Shown here piece by piece: positions 49,276-59,198 of a stretch of DNA of 64,000 nucleotides (position 1 is the first letter of the stretch; each line of letters starts with the position of its first letter). Below the pieces are notes generated by a model. That model was not told where the DNA came from, did not search any database, and was given only the letters and a program-made list of their open reading frames with translations. The position numbers were made by a program, and so were the translations under genes. Source of the DNA: Pholiota molesta (lineage: Eukaryota > Basidiomycota > Agaricomycetes > Agaricales > Strophariaceae); assembly GCA_014925825.1 (NCBI GenBank), contig JACGCK010000005.1, forward strand, positions 682,001 to 746,000, written 5' to 3'.

Positions 49276-49645
49276 ATGGCTTTCACTACCTCGGACATCT
49301 GCAAGGTCAGTGCGCCTGCCCCTACCACTCCACCAGCTAACCCTCCCAGATCATCCTCGCCATCTTCCTCCCACCGCTCGGTGTCTTCCTCGAGCGTGGC
49401 TGCGGCGCAGACTTTGTAAGCCCCCGTCTCGCCCTCCGTCTTTCCCTGCTGACCGCCCCACCAGTTCATCAATATTCTCCTCACGATATTGGGCTACATG
49501 TACGTTTTCTCTGCTCCCTGTCCGCCAACATTCTCTCACTCCATTCCAACAGTCCAGGAATCATTCATGGCAAGTCTTCTCTTACTCCCTACCCGTCCCT
49601 GCTCTCATCCGATCTCTAGCTCTGTACATCATTCTCAAGTATTAG
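49276..49645 (+). CDS. PMP3: PMP3/RCI2 plasma membrane proteolipid
   Basis: Tiny two-helix membrane protein affecting membrane potential and salt tolerance (yeast). Five exons give MAFTTSDICK, IILAIFLPPLGVFLERGCGADF, FINILLTILGYI, PGIIHA and LYIILKY, 57 residues, the full family length. Both transmembrane segments and the C-terminal HALYIILKY are intact. Four introns sit in a 171-base coding sequence; the last has a GC donor. Head-to-head with the alpha/beta hydrolase. Confidence 0.95.
49570..49619 (+). other. GC-AG intron in PMP3
   Basis: Donor ATTCATG|gcaagt, acceptor gatctctag. The 50-nt removal joins IIHA to LYIILKY, an almost invariant PMP3 ending. Confidence 0.9.
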
Positions 49646-49882
49646 TATCATAGTATGACACCATTCCGCGGACATACCACTTGCCATCTTGCTATTCATA
49701 CCATTCAACGATTTGACATTTGTACTTTATCATGTTGTTATCATCCTTCCTTACTGCTTACAGCAATCTGATTACCTTACCTTAATGAAATGTGACGATT
49801 GGACAATTGGACATTTTCATATGTATGATAATCGAGAATAGTCGTTGAATATTCAAATCTATATGCGTTAATATACATTCTA

Positions 49883-52800
49883 CTAAGGCCCTTCGCTTTC
49901 ATCCTCGCTCACATTCGCACTCACATTCGTGCTCGGATTAGCACTCGACCCACCCTCGCTCGCACTAACAGCATCGCTCATCCCATCATCGCTCTCGCCA
50001 TCTTGCGTGTTCCCGCGCGACGACTCTTCGTCCTCACTCCCGCTTTCCCCTGAAGATGACTCTACAGCAGGCGTCTTTGCTACCACCTTTGCCGCAGGTC
50101 TTATCGTCGCGGTAGGCGTCGTCGCTGACAAAGACTGAGGACTTGCCAATGTCGTCGCCGTCGCCGATGACGTAGCCACCTCGAGCGCCTTCGTCCTCAC
50201 CGCCGCCAGCCTTGGATTCGCAGGTTCTTCCGCCTTCTTCTTCGCGTCTCCCTCCGACTCGCTACTGCTGTCGCTCTCCTCTGACGATGTCTCGGGGGGT
50301 CCAGCCGGCGTCTTGGCGATGGCACCACCAACAGCGGCACCGGCAGCGGTGGAAGTGGCCACGGCGGTAACTGCGCGCAGACCCATAGCGATGCCATGCT
50401 CTTTGCTCTTTGTCTCCTCGCTCTCGCTCTCGCTTTCACTGACATTGGCAGCGGCGGCGGCACCAGGAGCAGCAGAAACAGCGACTGCGGCGACTGCGCG
50501 CAGACCCATAGCGATGCCATGATCTTTGTCCTTTGCCTCGTCCTCGCTCTCACTGTCACTGTCGCTGGCACTGGCACCGGCGGCGGCGGCACCAGGAGCA
50601 GCGGAAACAGCGACGGCGGCGACTGAGCGCAGACCCATAGCGATACCATGCTCCTTGCCCTTTGCCTCGTCCTCGCTCTCGCTGTCACTGGCACTGGCAC
50701 CAGCGGCGGCGGCACCAGGAGCAGCGGAAACAGCGACGGCGGCGACTGAGCGCAAACCCGTAGCGATACCATGCTCCTTGCCCTTTGTCTCCTCGCTCTC
50801 GCTATCACTTTCACTCTCACTGGCACTTGCACCAGCAGCGGCACCAGTAGCGGCACCAGCAGCAGCGGAGGCAGCGACTGCGGCGACTGCGCCAAGACCC
50901 ATGGCGATACCATGTCCCTTGCCCTTCGTCTCCTCGCCCTCGCTGTCACTCTCGCTCTCCGTATCTTTCTCGCTGTCGGTCTCCTTCGCCATGGCCTTTT
51001 TCTTCCCCGCCTCCTCCTCCTCACTCTCCGTCTCCGTCTCCGTGTCGCTACCCTGCGCGTCAAACTGCTGGATCATGTGCGTCCCGATCATCCAGCACTT
51101 GCGCAGGTTCTCCACCTCCGCCGCGCTCAGTTTGCGGAAGCGCTCCTTGTCCGCGTCATCCATGTTGCCCTCGGCCCGGGACGCGGGCAGTGCGTGCCAC
51201 GCGCGGATGTCGTCCTCTTCGACGATGTCCGCTTGGTACAGCGCTGCCAGGATTTGGCCGAAGAGCGGCATGCGCGTGGATGACGCGCAGTGGGCCTGGG
51301 TAGGACTCGAGCGTCAGATATCATGTCAGAGAGAAAGACATAAGAATACGAAAAGTAAATGGACGACGTCATGGAACGATGCGACGCGTCAGGGATGAGG
51401 TGGTTGTAGATCCATGTGTAAGGTCGCGCCACATATGGCAAAAAATAACACATGGCAAAGAAGCCGATGCACCAGTGCGGTGCAAGACGCGAAGTGGAGG
51501 AGGAAATAAAAAGTTTGAAAAGACCAAACGCACCTGTAGCATAACCACAGTCTCCACCGGATCCACACCGCCAATCCTGTTGATCAAATCCCCCCAGCGC
51601 CCCACGACCTGCCCGATCTCCCGGCGCTGCGCGGCCACATCGCCCTCCACCAGCGGAATGCGCTCCACGACCGCCGCGACGACCGCCTCCTTCACGCGCG
51701 CGAGCGGCACGTTGCTCGCCATGCGCAGCGTCTTCAGCTCGACGGCCGCGTTGTCAACCGAGTGCCCCTCCGCGAACGCGCGCGCGAGGCTCTGCGTCAC
51801 CTCCGTACGGAACTCCGCGTCCGCCATCAGCCCGAGGCCGCCGCCTGCGCCGGCGTCGAGCGCGCTCGCGCTGAGGGAGAGGTCTGAGTGGCCGGAGATG
51901 GAGTCGCGGTCGCCGTAGGCGTCGAAGGCGCCCGAGGAGTCGCTTTCTGTGTCCGAGTCCGAGTCGCTTGACGAGGCGGCGGCGAGGTCCTCTTCGATAT
52001 CAGAGGCATCGTCGCCTGCGTAGTGGGATGCCTTATGAGCGACCTTCTTGCGAAAAGAAGATAAAAGATCTACCGAGTCTCATGAACCGCTGGTTCTTGT
52101 AATTCTCTGGCCCTTCTTCGTCGTCATCTTCGTCCGCAGGTGGGCCGCGCGGCCAGACAATGGCATTCGAGTCTTTGCCTAGCCCAATTTTGTCTATGGA
52201 GTCTTGATCTACGTGCACCGAATTAATGAATAATGCATCTCAGCTGATTCTAGTGAGAAAATACCCACTAGCTTCGACCTCTTCGATATCTGAATCATCA
52301 TCGTCCTCATCTGCCGTAACATCGTCTGCGGTCCTCTTCTTCGACAAGCGCTCAAACGGCTGTAGCACCGCATCCGGGCCTACAACGACGCCCTCACCAA
52401 TCAAGCATCCTCGGGCAACGTGCGTGCGGTCCTTGATCTGCACGTCCGCCCCGATAATGCTGCGCTCGACCGTGCAGCCTTTGCCGATCACTGCGCCTTC
52501 GAAAAGATACGAATTGCGCACTGTCGACCCCGCGCCTATGCGGCAGTTCTGCCCGATTACCGATGCGACAATGGTCACGTTCTCTGCGACAGTGGTCGAT
52601 GCTCCGATTAGAGTATTTTTGCCGACGGTGCACGTCCTGTCAAGTAAAGTGAGCCGTCGAATTTTTGTGTCTGGTATGTTGTAGAGAAGTGGGTAGACGA
52701 GCAATCACACAAGTCGAATGTGGGCGTGTCCATTCCGTTCCATTGTACCGATGAAAAGGTGGAATATTCAGACTGCCGAAGCAGTCATGGAATGGTGTCT

Positions 52801-54136
52801 TTAGAAATGACAACTTACCTAGAGAGCTCGACAGTGTTGCCTTTTGCGATATATCGATTGCCGCGAGTAAGTTCATAGATATGTCCACCGGGATGATTGT
52901 CATCTGGCACGAGAGGGAAAGTCCAGCGGGATAGAATATCCTTACTGTAAGAAACACAATTAGCATCGTCATAGCATAGTTTCATTTTGCATGGAACACT
53001 ATAGCACCTTATGGACTCGTAGCTGCGTGTATCCTGTACGCGTGCGGCGTAGCCGTCCTCTGCGACATAACAGTAGATATTCTTCATCAAGATATCGGAT
53101 GTGAGAATTCCATGCACGAAATCCCGGCGGATATCAAGGTAATCAAAGTTGTCCTGGAATAGCGAGGGCACCTATCCATCCGAAACATAAAGAAAAAGAC
53201 AGAACATCAGAACCACACTACCAGAAGGATCGGAGCGGGCTGGGGCGAACCTCGACAGAGCAGACATCAATTGAGCAGTCAAGGAGGTCGTTTCGGATGT
53301 CGACTTCGCGGTGGGCGGCGAGGACCTCGCGCGGAATGTTGATGCCCTTTGTTCGCGGGTACCCTTGCACATGTTCGTAGTGCAGACATTCATTCGTCTC
53401 TGGATCAAGCACGAACACCGCTGATTCGCCCTTGGCTCTATGAAAAAAAAACCATTAACACAAAACACAAACAGCCAAAGGCGAAGAAGTTTACCCACCT
53501 CGTCCGATGTCGCTCCCCACTCTCCTTCACCACCATCGTCATAATTGCGTCCTTATTCGTCCGCCGGCGCTCCTTGTGCACACGCACGACCTCGTCGATG
53601 CGGATGTTGCTCACCAGATCGCCCATGACGAGCACAAAGTCGGACGTGACGAGCCCGCGCGTGTACATGTCGCGCATCGCGTCCCCGGGCGAGAACGTCT
53701 CCTTCGCGGTCATGATCGGCACTATCTTCATGCCTGAGCCCGGCTTGGACCATTTCGAGTCTCTGGAGGTGGGGCGATCAGCGTTCGGGATTAAGATGGA
53801 GGAGAGGTGAGCAGGGCTTACTTGATCGCATTCTTCACGAGCTCGGCGTGGGATCTGCAGACGACGAAGACTTCCTGCACGCCAGCGAGGGCAAGGCTCT
53901 CAAACGTCCAGTCCAGCAAGGGTGCATTGCAGATGGGGAGCAAACACTGTGATATAGATTGCGGAATCGGTCTATGATCTGGACGACCGAAGAAAGATCT
54001 CTGCGCTTACACGAGGTTTTCGTGCTGTGAGCGGCCTGAATCGTTTGTTAAAGCTGTCGGCGAGGATGACAGCCTGGAGGACCTCCTCCTCGTCTATTAG
54101 TTTTTCTTTACCAGAACTTCCCGATTTTGCGGCCAT
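49883..54136 (-). CDS. GCD6: eIF2B epsilon (GCD6) with a long repeat-bearing C-terminal extension
   Basis: Catalytic subunit of the eIF2 guanine-nucleotide exchange factor. It starts MAAKSGSSGKEKLID and enters the nucleotidyltransferase-like domain: QAVILADSFNKRFRPLTARKPR, CLLPICNAPLLDWTFESL, FVLVMGDLVSNI. The left-handed beta-helix follows (CTVGKNTLIGASTTV, SVIGQNCRIGAGS, GAVIGKGCTVERSIIG), then an acidic linker and the W2/HEAT domain (LARAFAEGHSVDNAAVELK ... MPLFGQILAALYQADIVEEDD ... LRKCWMIGTHMIQQFDAQ). In the families I know the protein ends about here with an acidic tail. Here the frame stays open for roughly 340 more residues: five or so Ala/Gly-rich plus acidic repeats, then Ser/Glu-rich sequence ending SEDESEGP. 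Nine or so introns, all in frame; no missing bases found. Confidence 0.93.
50320..50960 (-). repeat. Five imperfect tandem repeats (123-141 bp) in eIF2B epsilon
   Basis: The block reading acccatagcgat on plus recurs at about 50381, 50504, 50633, 50756 and 50897, spacings 123, 129, 123 and 141 bp, all multiples of three. Each unit encodes HGIAMGLRAVAAVA, an Ala/Gly stretch (SAAPGAAAAGASAS) and an acidic Ser/Glu/Asp run. Confidence 0.9.
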
Positions 54137-54613
54137 AGATAATGAGAAAAGGTAGAATCAATAGAATTTTGGAAATGAGGATGATCGGTATTATGATGGC
54201 TTGTGAGTCACATTCTCAATTAGGTGATGGCAGGTGTTCAGACATCAACATATTCAACAAAGCATGGACCTTCGATTGACACACCAGTATTTAAGAAAAC
54301 CAATGTATTACAGGCACCTAAATGATGAGAGCACGATCCAATGAAAGCACTATGGGGTATTGGGTGAGGGAATGGACCGAGTATTAGGTATAAAAGTCGG
54401 AATGTGGCTAGTCGTAACATCATAAAAAGAGAGAAAGCAAACGGGCCCATCCTAGCGTATCATAGGCGAAATGCTAACGGTATGAATCCAAGGGATATAT
54501 GGAATGTGAGTATTGACCAAGAATGAAGAGAAATGGGAATAAATGGGCTCGTCAAGGTCGTTCAAGGGTGTAGGAGTCGTGCCAACGAAGAAATGAACCA
54601 AAAGTGGAGCTGT
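54137..54613 (-). other. Intergenic, eIF2B epsilon promoter
   Basis: 477 bp between two minus-strand genes; holds the eIF2B epsilon upstream region and the 3' UTR of the next gene. No gene supported. Confidence 0.5.
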
Positions 54614-55751
54614 TTAAGCTGCTGCGGCAACAACGGGGGCAGCAGCAGGGGCAGCCTCAACAGGCTCCTCAACGGTTGGCTCAGGAGCAGCAGCGGCCTC
54701 GGTCGCTGGGTTCTCGAGAGGAGCAACAGGAGTGGGCTCGTCAATCACGGGAGGGTTCTCGTTGATCTTGGCAGGGGCGGCAACCTCAGCCTTGGGCTTC
54801 GACTTGAAGAAGTCGCCAACACGGGCAGACAGACGGCGACCAACTTTAATGGCCTTGCTGTCTGCCTTCTTCTCGTCCTTCTTCTCCTCTTTCTTCTCCT
54901 CCTTCTGACAAGACACTTAAGTATATGACCAAAATGAGATAGTAGAGAAATACACACCTTGTCCTCCTCCTTCACCTCTTCAGCAGCGGGGGCGGCCTCA
55001 GCGGCAGGAGCAGTCTCACTGAGAAATAAACATGAGACGATTAAAATAAGTGAGTGACAACTTGCACTCACGTCTCCTTGACGGCTTCGGGGACGGCAAC
55101 CTCCTCCTTGGGCGCCTCCTCAGCAGCGGGAGCCTCTGCGGCAGCAGTAGGCTCCTCCTTGGCAGGCTCCTCGGCAGCAGGAGCAGCAGCCTGCGAATGG
55201 AAACAGGGTGAGTTTTTCCGTCGTCGAGAAGAACTAAAAATAGAATAGACTAACCTCGGCTTCTTCCTTCTTCTTCTCCTTCTTGGGGCTCTTGGGAGCC
55301 TTGACCTTTTTCTCTGACTTTTTACCGTCCTTGAAGGGGGCGAGGAGCTTGGCAAGCAAGCCAGGGCTCTTGGGCCTCTCCTCCTTCTTGGCTTCGGGTT
55401 CAACCTGTAGCAACAGATGAGCTGGCTGGGAATAAAGGGGCTATTGATGGTTGTTACGTACGGGCTTAGCGTCTTCCTTTACGGCTTCCTCAGCGGCAGG
55501 GGCGTCGGTAGCGGGCTCAGCAGCGGCGGGGTGGCCTCGGCCTCAGCGGCAGGGGCAGCCTCGACCTTGTTGAGAAAGGAAATTTTAGGAAGGGCGAAGA
55601 AGGAAGAGCGTGGTGGACGCACGGGAGCAGCAGCAGCGGGCTCCTCGACCTTGGGGGCCTCAACCTCGGCGGCGGGGGCAGGGGTAGCCTCGACGGGCGC
55701 GACCTCCTCAACGGGGACAACGGGGGCAGCGGTGGCTTCGGGGGCAGACAT
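54614..55751 (-). CDS. Ala/Glu/Pro/Lys-rich low-complexity protein, unknown function
   Basis: Start MSAPEATAAPVVPVEE. Six exons, all separated in phase 0, encode Ala/Pro/Glu-rich blocks. Two better-ordered segments stand out: RPKSPGLLAKLLAPFKDGKK with KAPKSPKKEKK, and GRRLSARVGDFFKSKPK followed by PPVIDEPTPVAPLENPA. The end is AAPVVAAAA. No membrane segment or catalytic motif. At 55528-55531 (a G run on plus) the frame is one base short: EAEATP must continue AAEPATDAPAAEEAVKED from the next frame. Upstream on minus is a long CT-rich stretch and a possible 5' UTR intron (gtatgt...cccctcag), typical of highly expressed fungal genes. About 290 residues if restored. Confidence 0.72.
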
Positions 55752-56858
55752 TATTGCAGAACGCGACGTGAGCTGGACGCGCGAGGGGGTGAGCTGAGGG
55801 GCAGGGAGATATGAAAGGAAATAACATACGTTGAAAGGAATTAAGAGAGAGAGAAAGTTGCGTGCTACGCAGACTATGGGCCCAGAAGGGAGCTGAGAGA
55901 AATTAGGAAGGAAGGGATAGAGAGCTACTCCAATTTGGATGCCGCTTCTTTTTATTTGGTTCAATCTGTTTGCTTCTTGTTTGGCCCTCAGCCCTATTGC
56001 GCCAGGGTCGTCGCCAGGTCCCGTTCCATCCCTACCTTTTGATGTCCGTCCGGTCCCCTAAATACAATACGTGTCGTCTCTCGCTCGCCTTGTCGTTGCC
56101 AGCAGTGTCCAGAGCCCACCAGCAGCCAACCGCTGTGCACAGCGACCCCTGAAGCCATGAACATGCTTATCACTCGATATGGACATCTTTTTATTTATAT
56201 TCAGCAACCGAGATCACGTCACAAAGAAGCCTATAAGTTGCTCAGTGTTCTTCCGTCTCTGCCCTCCTATGCATCCTCTGGGAGCAGCGCAGAGAAGCGT
56301 TTGGCCAGGATCATCACACAGAACCTGATTTCCTGCAGATCCGAGGCAAAGCCTACATAGTGTACCAACCTTGCCATCCATTATATGAACCCACAGCGCC
56401 GTTTCAACGCACTCACACGCCAGTCTTCTAATCCCCCATCTCTTTTTAGGCTCTATTCCGCTCAAAAGAAAAATGCAACTTGCACAAAGCGCAGAAAATT
56501 TCGTCCGGATGTTTTCCTATGTTTTGCAAATGTTTTCACCCCATTTCAAATAGCGTCCGTGCCCATCAGGTCGTCGTGACTCGTCTGCATGCGTCTTCCC
56601 GCTTCCATGTCTTCCTCCTATAGGCGCGTTAGCGCCCATCTTGGCATTCCGCCCGGCCATCTGATGGCTGCGGCGACGCCCCGTCCGCTCTCTGCGTCAT
56701 TGTTCAACAACGCGTCAGGACACAATAGCCTGCTTGCATCACAATGGAGCGAGCCTACCGACACGAGGCCCTTTGCATGAGTATATTAATGCTGTCCTCG
56801 CTGCGGTGAAGCTCTACCTTTTTCTCTCCCCGTCTCACGGCTGCGCCTACGAGTCATC
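55752..56858. promoter_or_regulatory. 1.1-kb divergent intergenic region
   Basis: Between the Ala/Glu-rich gene (-) and the SUR7-like gene (+). The first ~110 bp are strongly pyrimidine-rich on the minus strand, next to the Ala/Glu gene start. No gene with splice or family support found in the rest. Confidence 0.5.
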
Positions 56859-57922
56859 ATGTTCGCTGCTATCGCGCCTATCCTTGCGTTTGTCGCCTTC
56901 TTGCTACTGCTTTTGGTATCCCTATCGGTGCCAATTATAAAATCCATATATCTCTTCCGCCTCTCCGCAAACATCAGCTCCAGTGTCTTTAGAAGCAGTG
57001 CGAGTGAGTCGGCCAACTTCGGCGTCTGGGGCTATTGTCTCTCGGGTATAAAGGCCAGGTATGCACTTATCAGCCTGCCGCGTCATCCCATGTCCGTCGC
57101 AGTCACTTTCTAATGTCGTCCTTGCTGTCACTAGCGTTATTGGCATCAGCAAAAACACTGCAGCCCAGTGCTCCAGACCACATCTAGGGTATACCATCGA
57201 CAGCACTGTAGCCAATGCACTGTATGTCTCTTGCGCCTGTCTTGCGTGATTGATCTTGTGCTCATGGAGCTCTTGATCTATTTAGAAATGCCCAAAAGCT
57301 GGAGAACATCATATCTCGTACCACGACAGCTGCCCTCGTGCTCCACCCCATTGGTATGTCTTTGGCCTGCTACTACCTCGGTCACCTATAACCCAACTAT
57401 AACCGTGCATTCCTAACCTTTGCAAATTATTACCCACAGTTGCAGCATTCGCCTTCGTAACTCTATTGATATCACTCTTCATCCTCCGGCGCGGATCAAA
57501 TGGCACTTCCAGGCTCCCATCCCTCTTCACCACGGGCATAGGAAGTCTCACTGCTTTCCTTACAACCGTGGTATTCTTGATCGATGTTATTCTTGTTGCA
57601 GTCGCTCGCCACCGTGTGTCTAACGCTACAGACGGCGACATCACTCTTGCATGGGGCAATGCCGTGCGTATTTTTTTTGTTTCGGGAGCTTTCCGCTATC
57701 TTATTGTGCACTCTCACCAACCTTATCCACTATAGGTATGGATGGTGCTGGGTGCGGCTATCGCGCTCTGGCTCTCCACAATCGGAGCATGCGCTGGCGT
57801 CTTTGCATGTGGCAAAAATAGGAACCGGTATGTAGTGCGCACAAGCGCGCATTCCCTTCCATTGCGTTCTAGAATTACCGCTTATTATTGTTTTTCCTGG
57901 CAGAAAAACGTCCACCTATTGA
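56859..57922 (+). CDS. SUR7/PalI family four-helix membrane protein
   Basis: Plasma-membrane protein of the SUR7 (eisosome/MCC) and PalI/Rim9 (pH-sensing) superfamily. Start MFAAIAPILAFVAFLLLLLV gives helix 1, followed by an ectodomain with FGVWGYCLSGIKA, then helix 2 (HPIVAAFAFVTLLISLFIL), helix 3 (TTGIGSLTAFLTTVVFLIDVILVAVA) and helix 4 (VWMVLGAAIALWLSTIGACAGVFA), then a short basic tail (GKNRNRKTSTY). The FGxWGYC signature fits the family. Six exons, in frame, about 235 residues. Whether it is the PalI or the SUR7 type cannot be decided by eye. Confidence 0.82.
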
Positions 57923-59198
57923 TTTCACGAAACATCTTCACATCTTCCCAACATCGTGACATCGCCACGAGTTATGAATAAACGACCACTTGACACGGAC
58001 CGGAATGACGATACTTTGACCCATGTCCTGCCTGTATCCTTAACATTTGCTACCTTCATCTCGCTGTATTACCGACCCGTTGATTTGACATTTGTACTAC
58101 ACCCTCTCACTTTATCAGGGCCGTCCAATACCATCTTCTACTAGTAATATTATACCTGAATGCTAATATCGCCTAATAATATTCACACTAACGTCACACG
58201 CGAGATGGTCTATCACATACTAATCACTCTATCAAACAATTATTATTGCGCAAAGCTATCGATCAATACGTCAATGCCAATGCCTTTGCTTCTTCTCGAT
58301 ATCGAACAGACGTACAGAGCAAAGAAGCATGGGTGCACGGAGTGCGGTCACCCATGCTCGACATGGCACTTTTGTTACTAGGCCGGATATGCGTATGTAG
58401 TTCCTATCATTCGGAAATGCACGAGTTTATATTTAAAATGGTCTTCATTGGCAGATACATGTGTATTTTGCTCAGGTATTGGTATGCAAGTACGTACTTG
58501 TATATGTCTTGAGGTGCAATGAGTCTGACGATCATCGATACTCAATGTATAGCACAACCTGTTCAGCATTCAAACAGTGTCTTTACGGCGTGTTTTTTGC
58601 TGTAAAGGTGGGGCCATGCTGACTGACTGATCTGAGAACATCAAAGACGCGCGACGCGTCTGATTATTGATATACGCGCTGATATGTTAGCAAGGAAATT
58701 TCACGATCTCTGATCGGAAGTGCGTCTGTCTGATTATTCACCAATTTTCGCAATGCAGCACACCCTTGGCACCCACATGTGTATGTACATCAAGATTCCA
58801 GAGGCCACGCCCAAAGAATCTCAAAGAATGCGACAATCAGGACGCCACCGACTAGACCTTGACTAGGCCCTTTTAATTGGAATGGCACACCTCCGTCCTC
58901 GGCATTTAGGCGAAAGCGTTCATGATATCTGGTTCTGTGTTGCACCTCAGATAAATTACTCCTGAACGTTGAACCATAGTTGTTTCTGTCCTATCAAGTG
59001 TTGATGAACTACGCGACGTTTCTTGGCACTGACTGATGATGATCGTCTGGAACATAGCAAGCAAGTTTCCTGCTATGCTGATAGAATGTATAATAAGCCA
59101 CTCATGTTACAATAGGATATCAGAGTAGTATAAATGACGGCATTGCACGCAATGGATGGCTCACGCACGGCTCCTAAATGCACATACCATCGCGATAC
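57923..59198. other. Long gene-free stretch
   Basis: 1,276 bp with no supportable coding sequence on either strand and no RNA gene I could recognise. A motif tctgattattNA occurs twice (about 58657 and 58729). It lies between two 3' ends (SUR7-like + and NOP2 -), so promoters are not expected. Confidence 0.45.

Noticed and set aside
50526..51398. Long plus-strand open frame rich in Ser, Leu, Ala and Pro opposite the eIF2B epsilon repeats
   Set aside because: It is the antisense of the GC-rich repeat; the minus strand has family domains, introns and a consistent frame.
58378..58569. Small open frames in the 57.9-59.2 kb interval
   Set aside because: Short, compositionally random, no motifs and no convincing start context.
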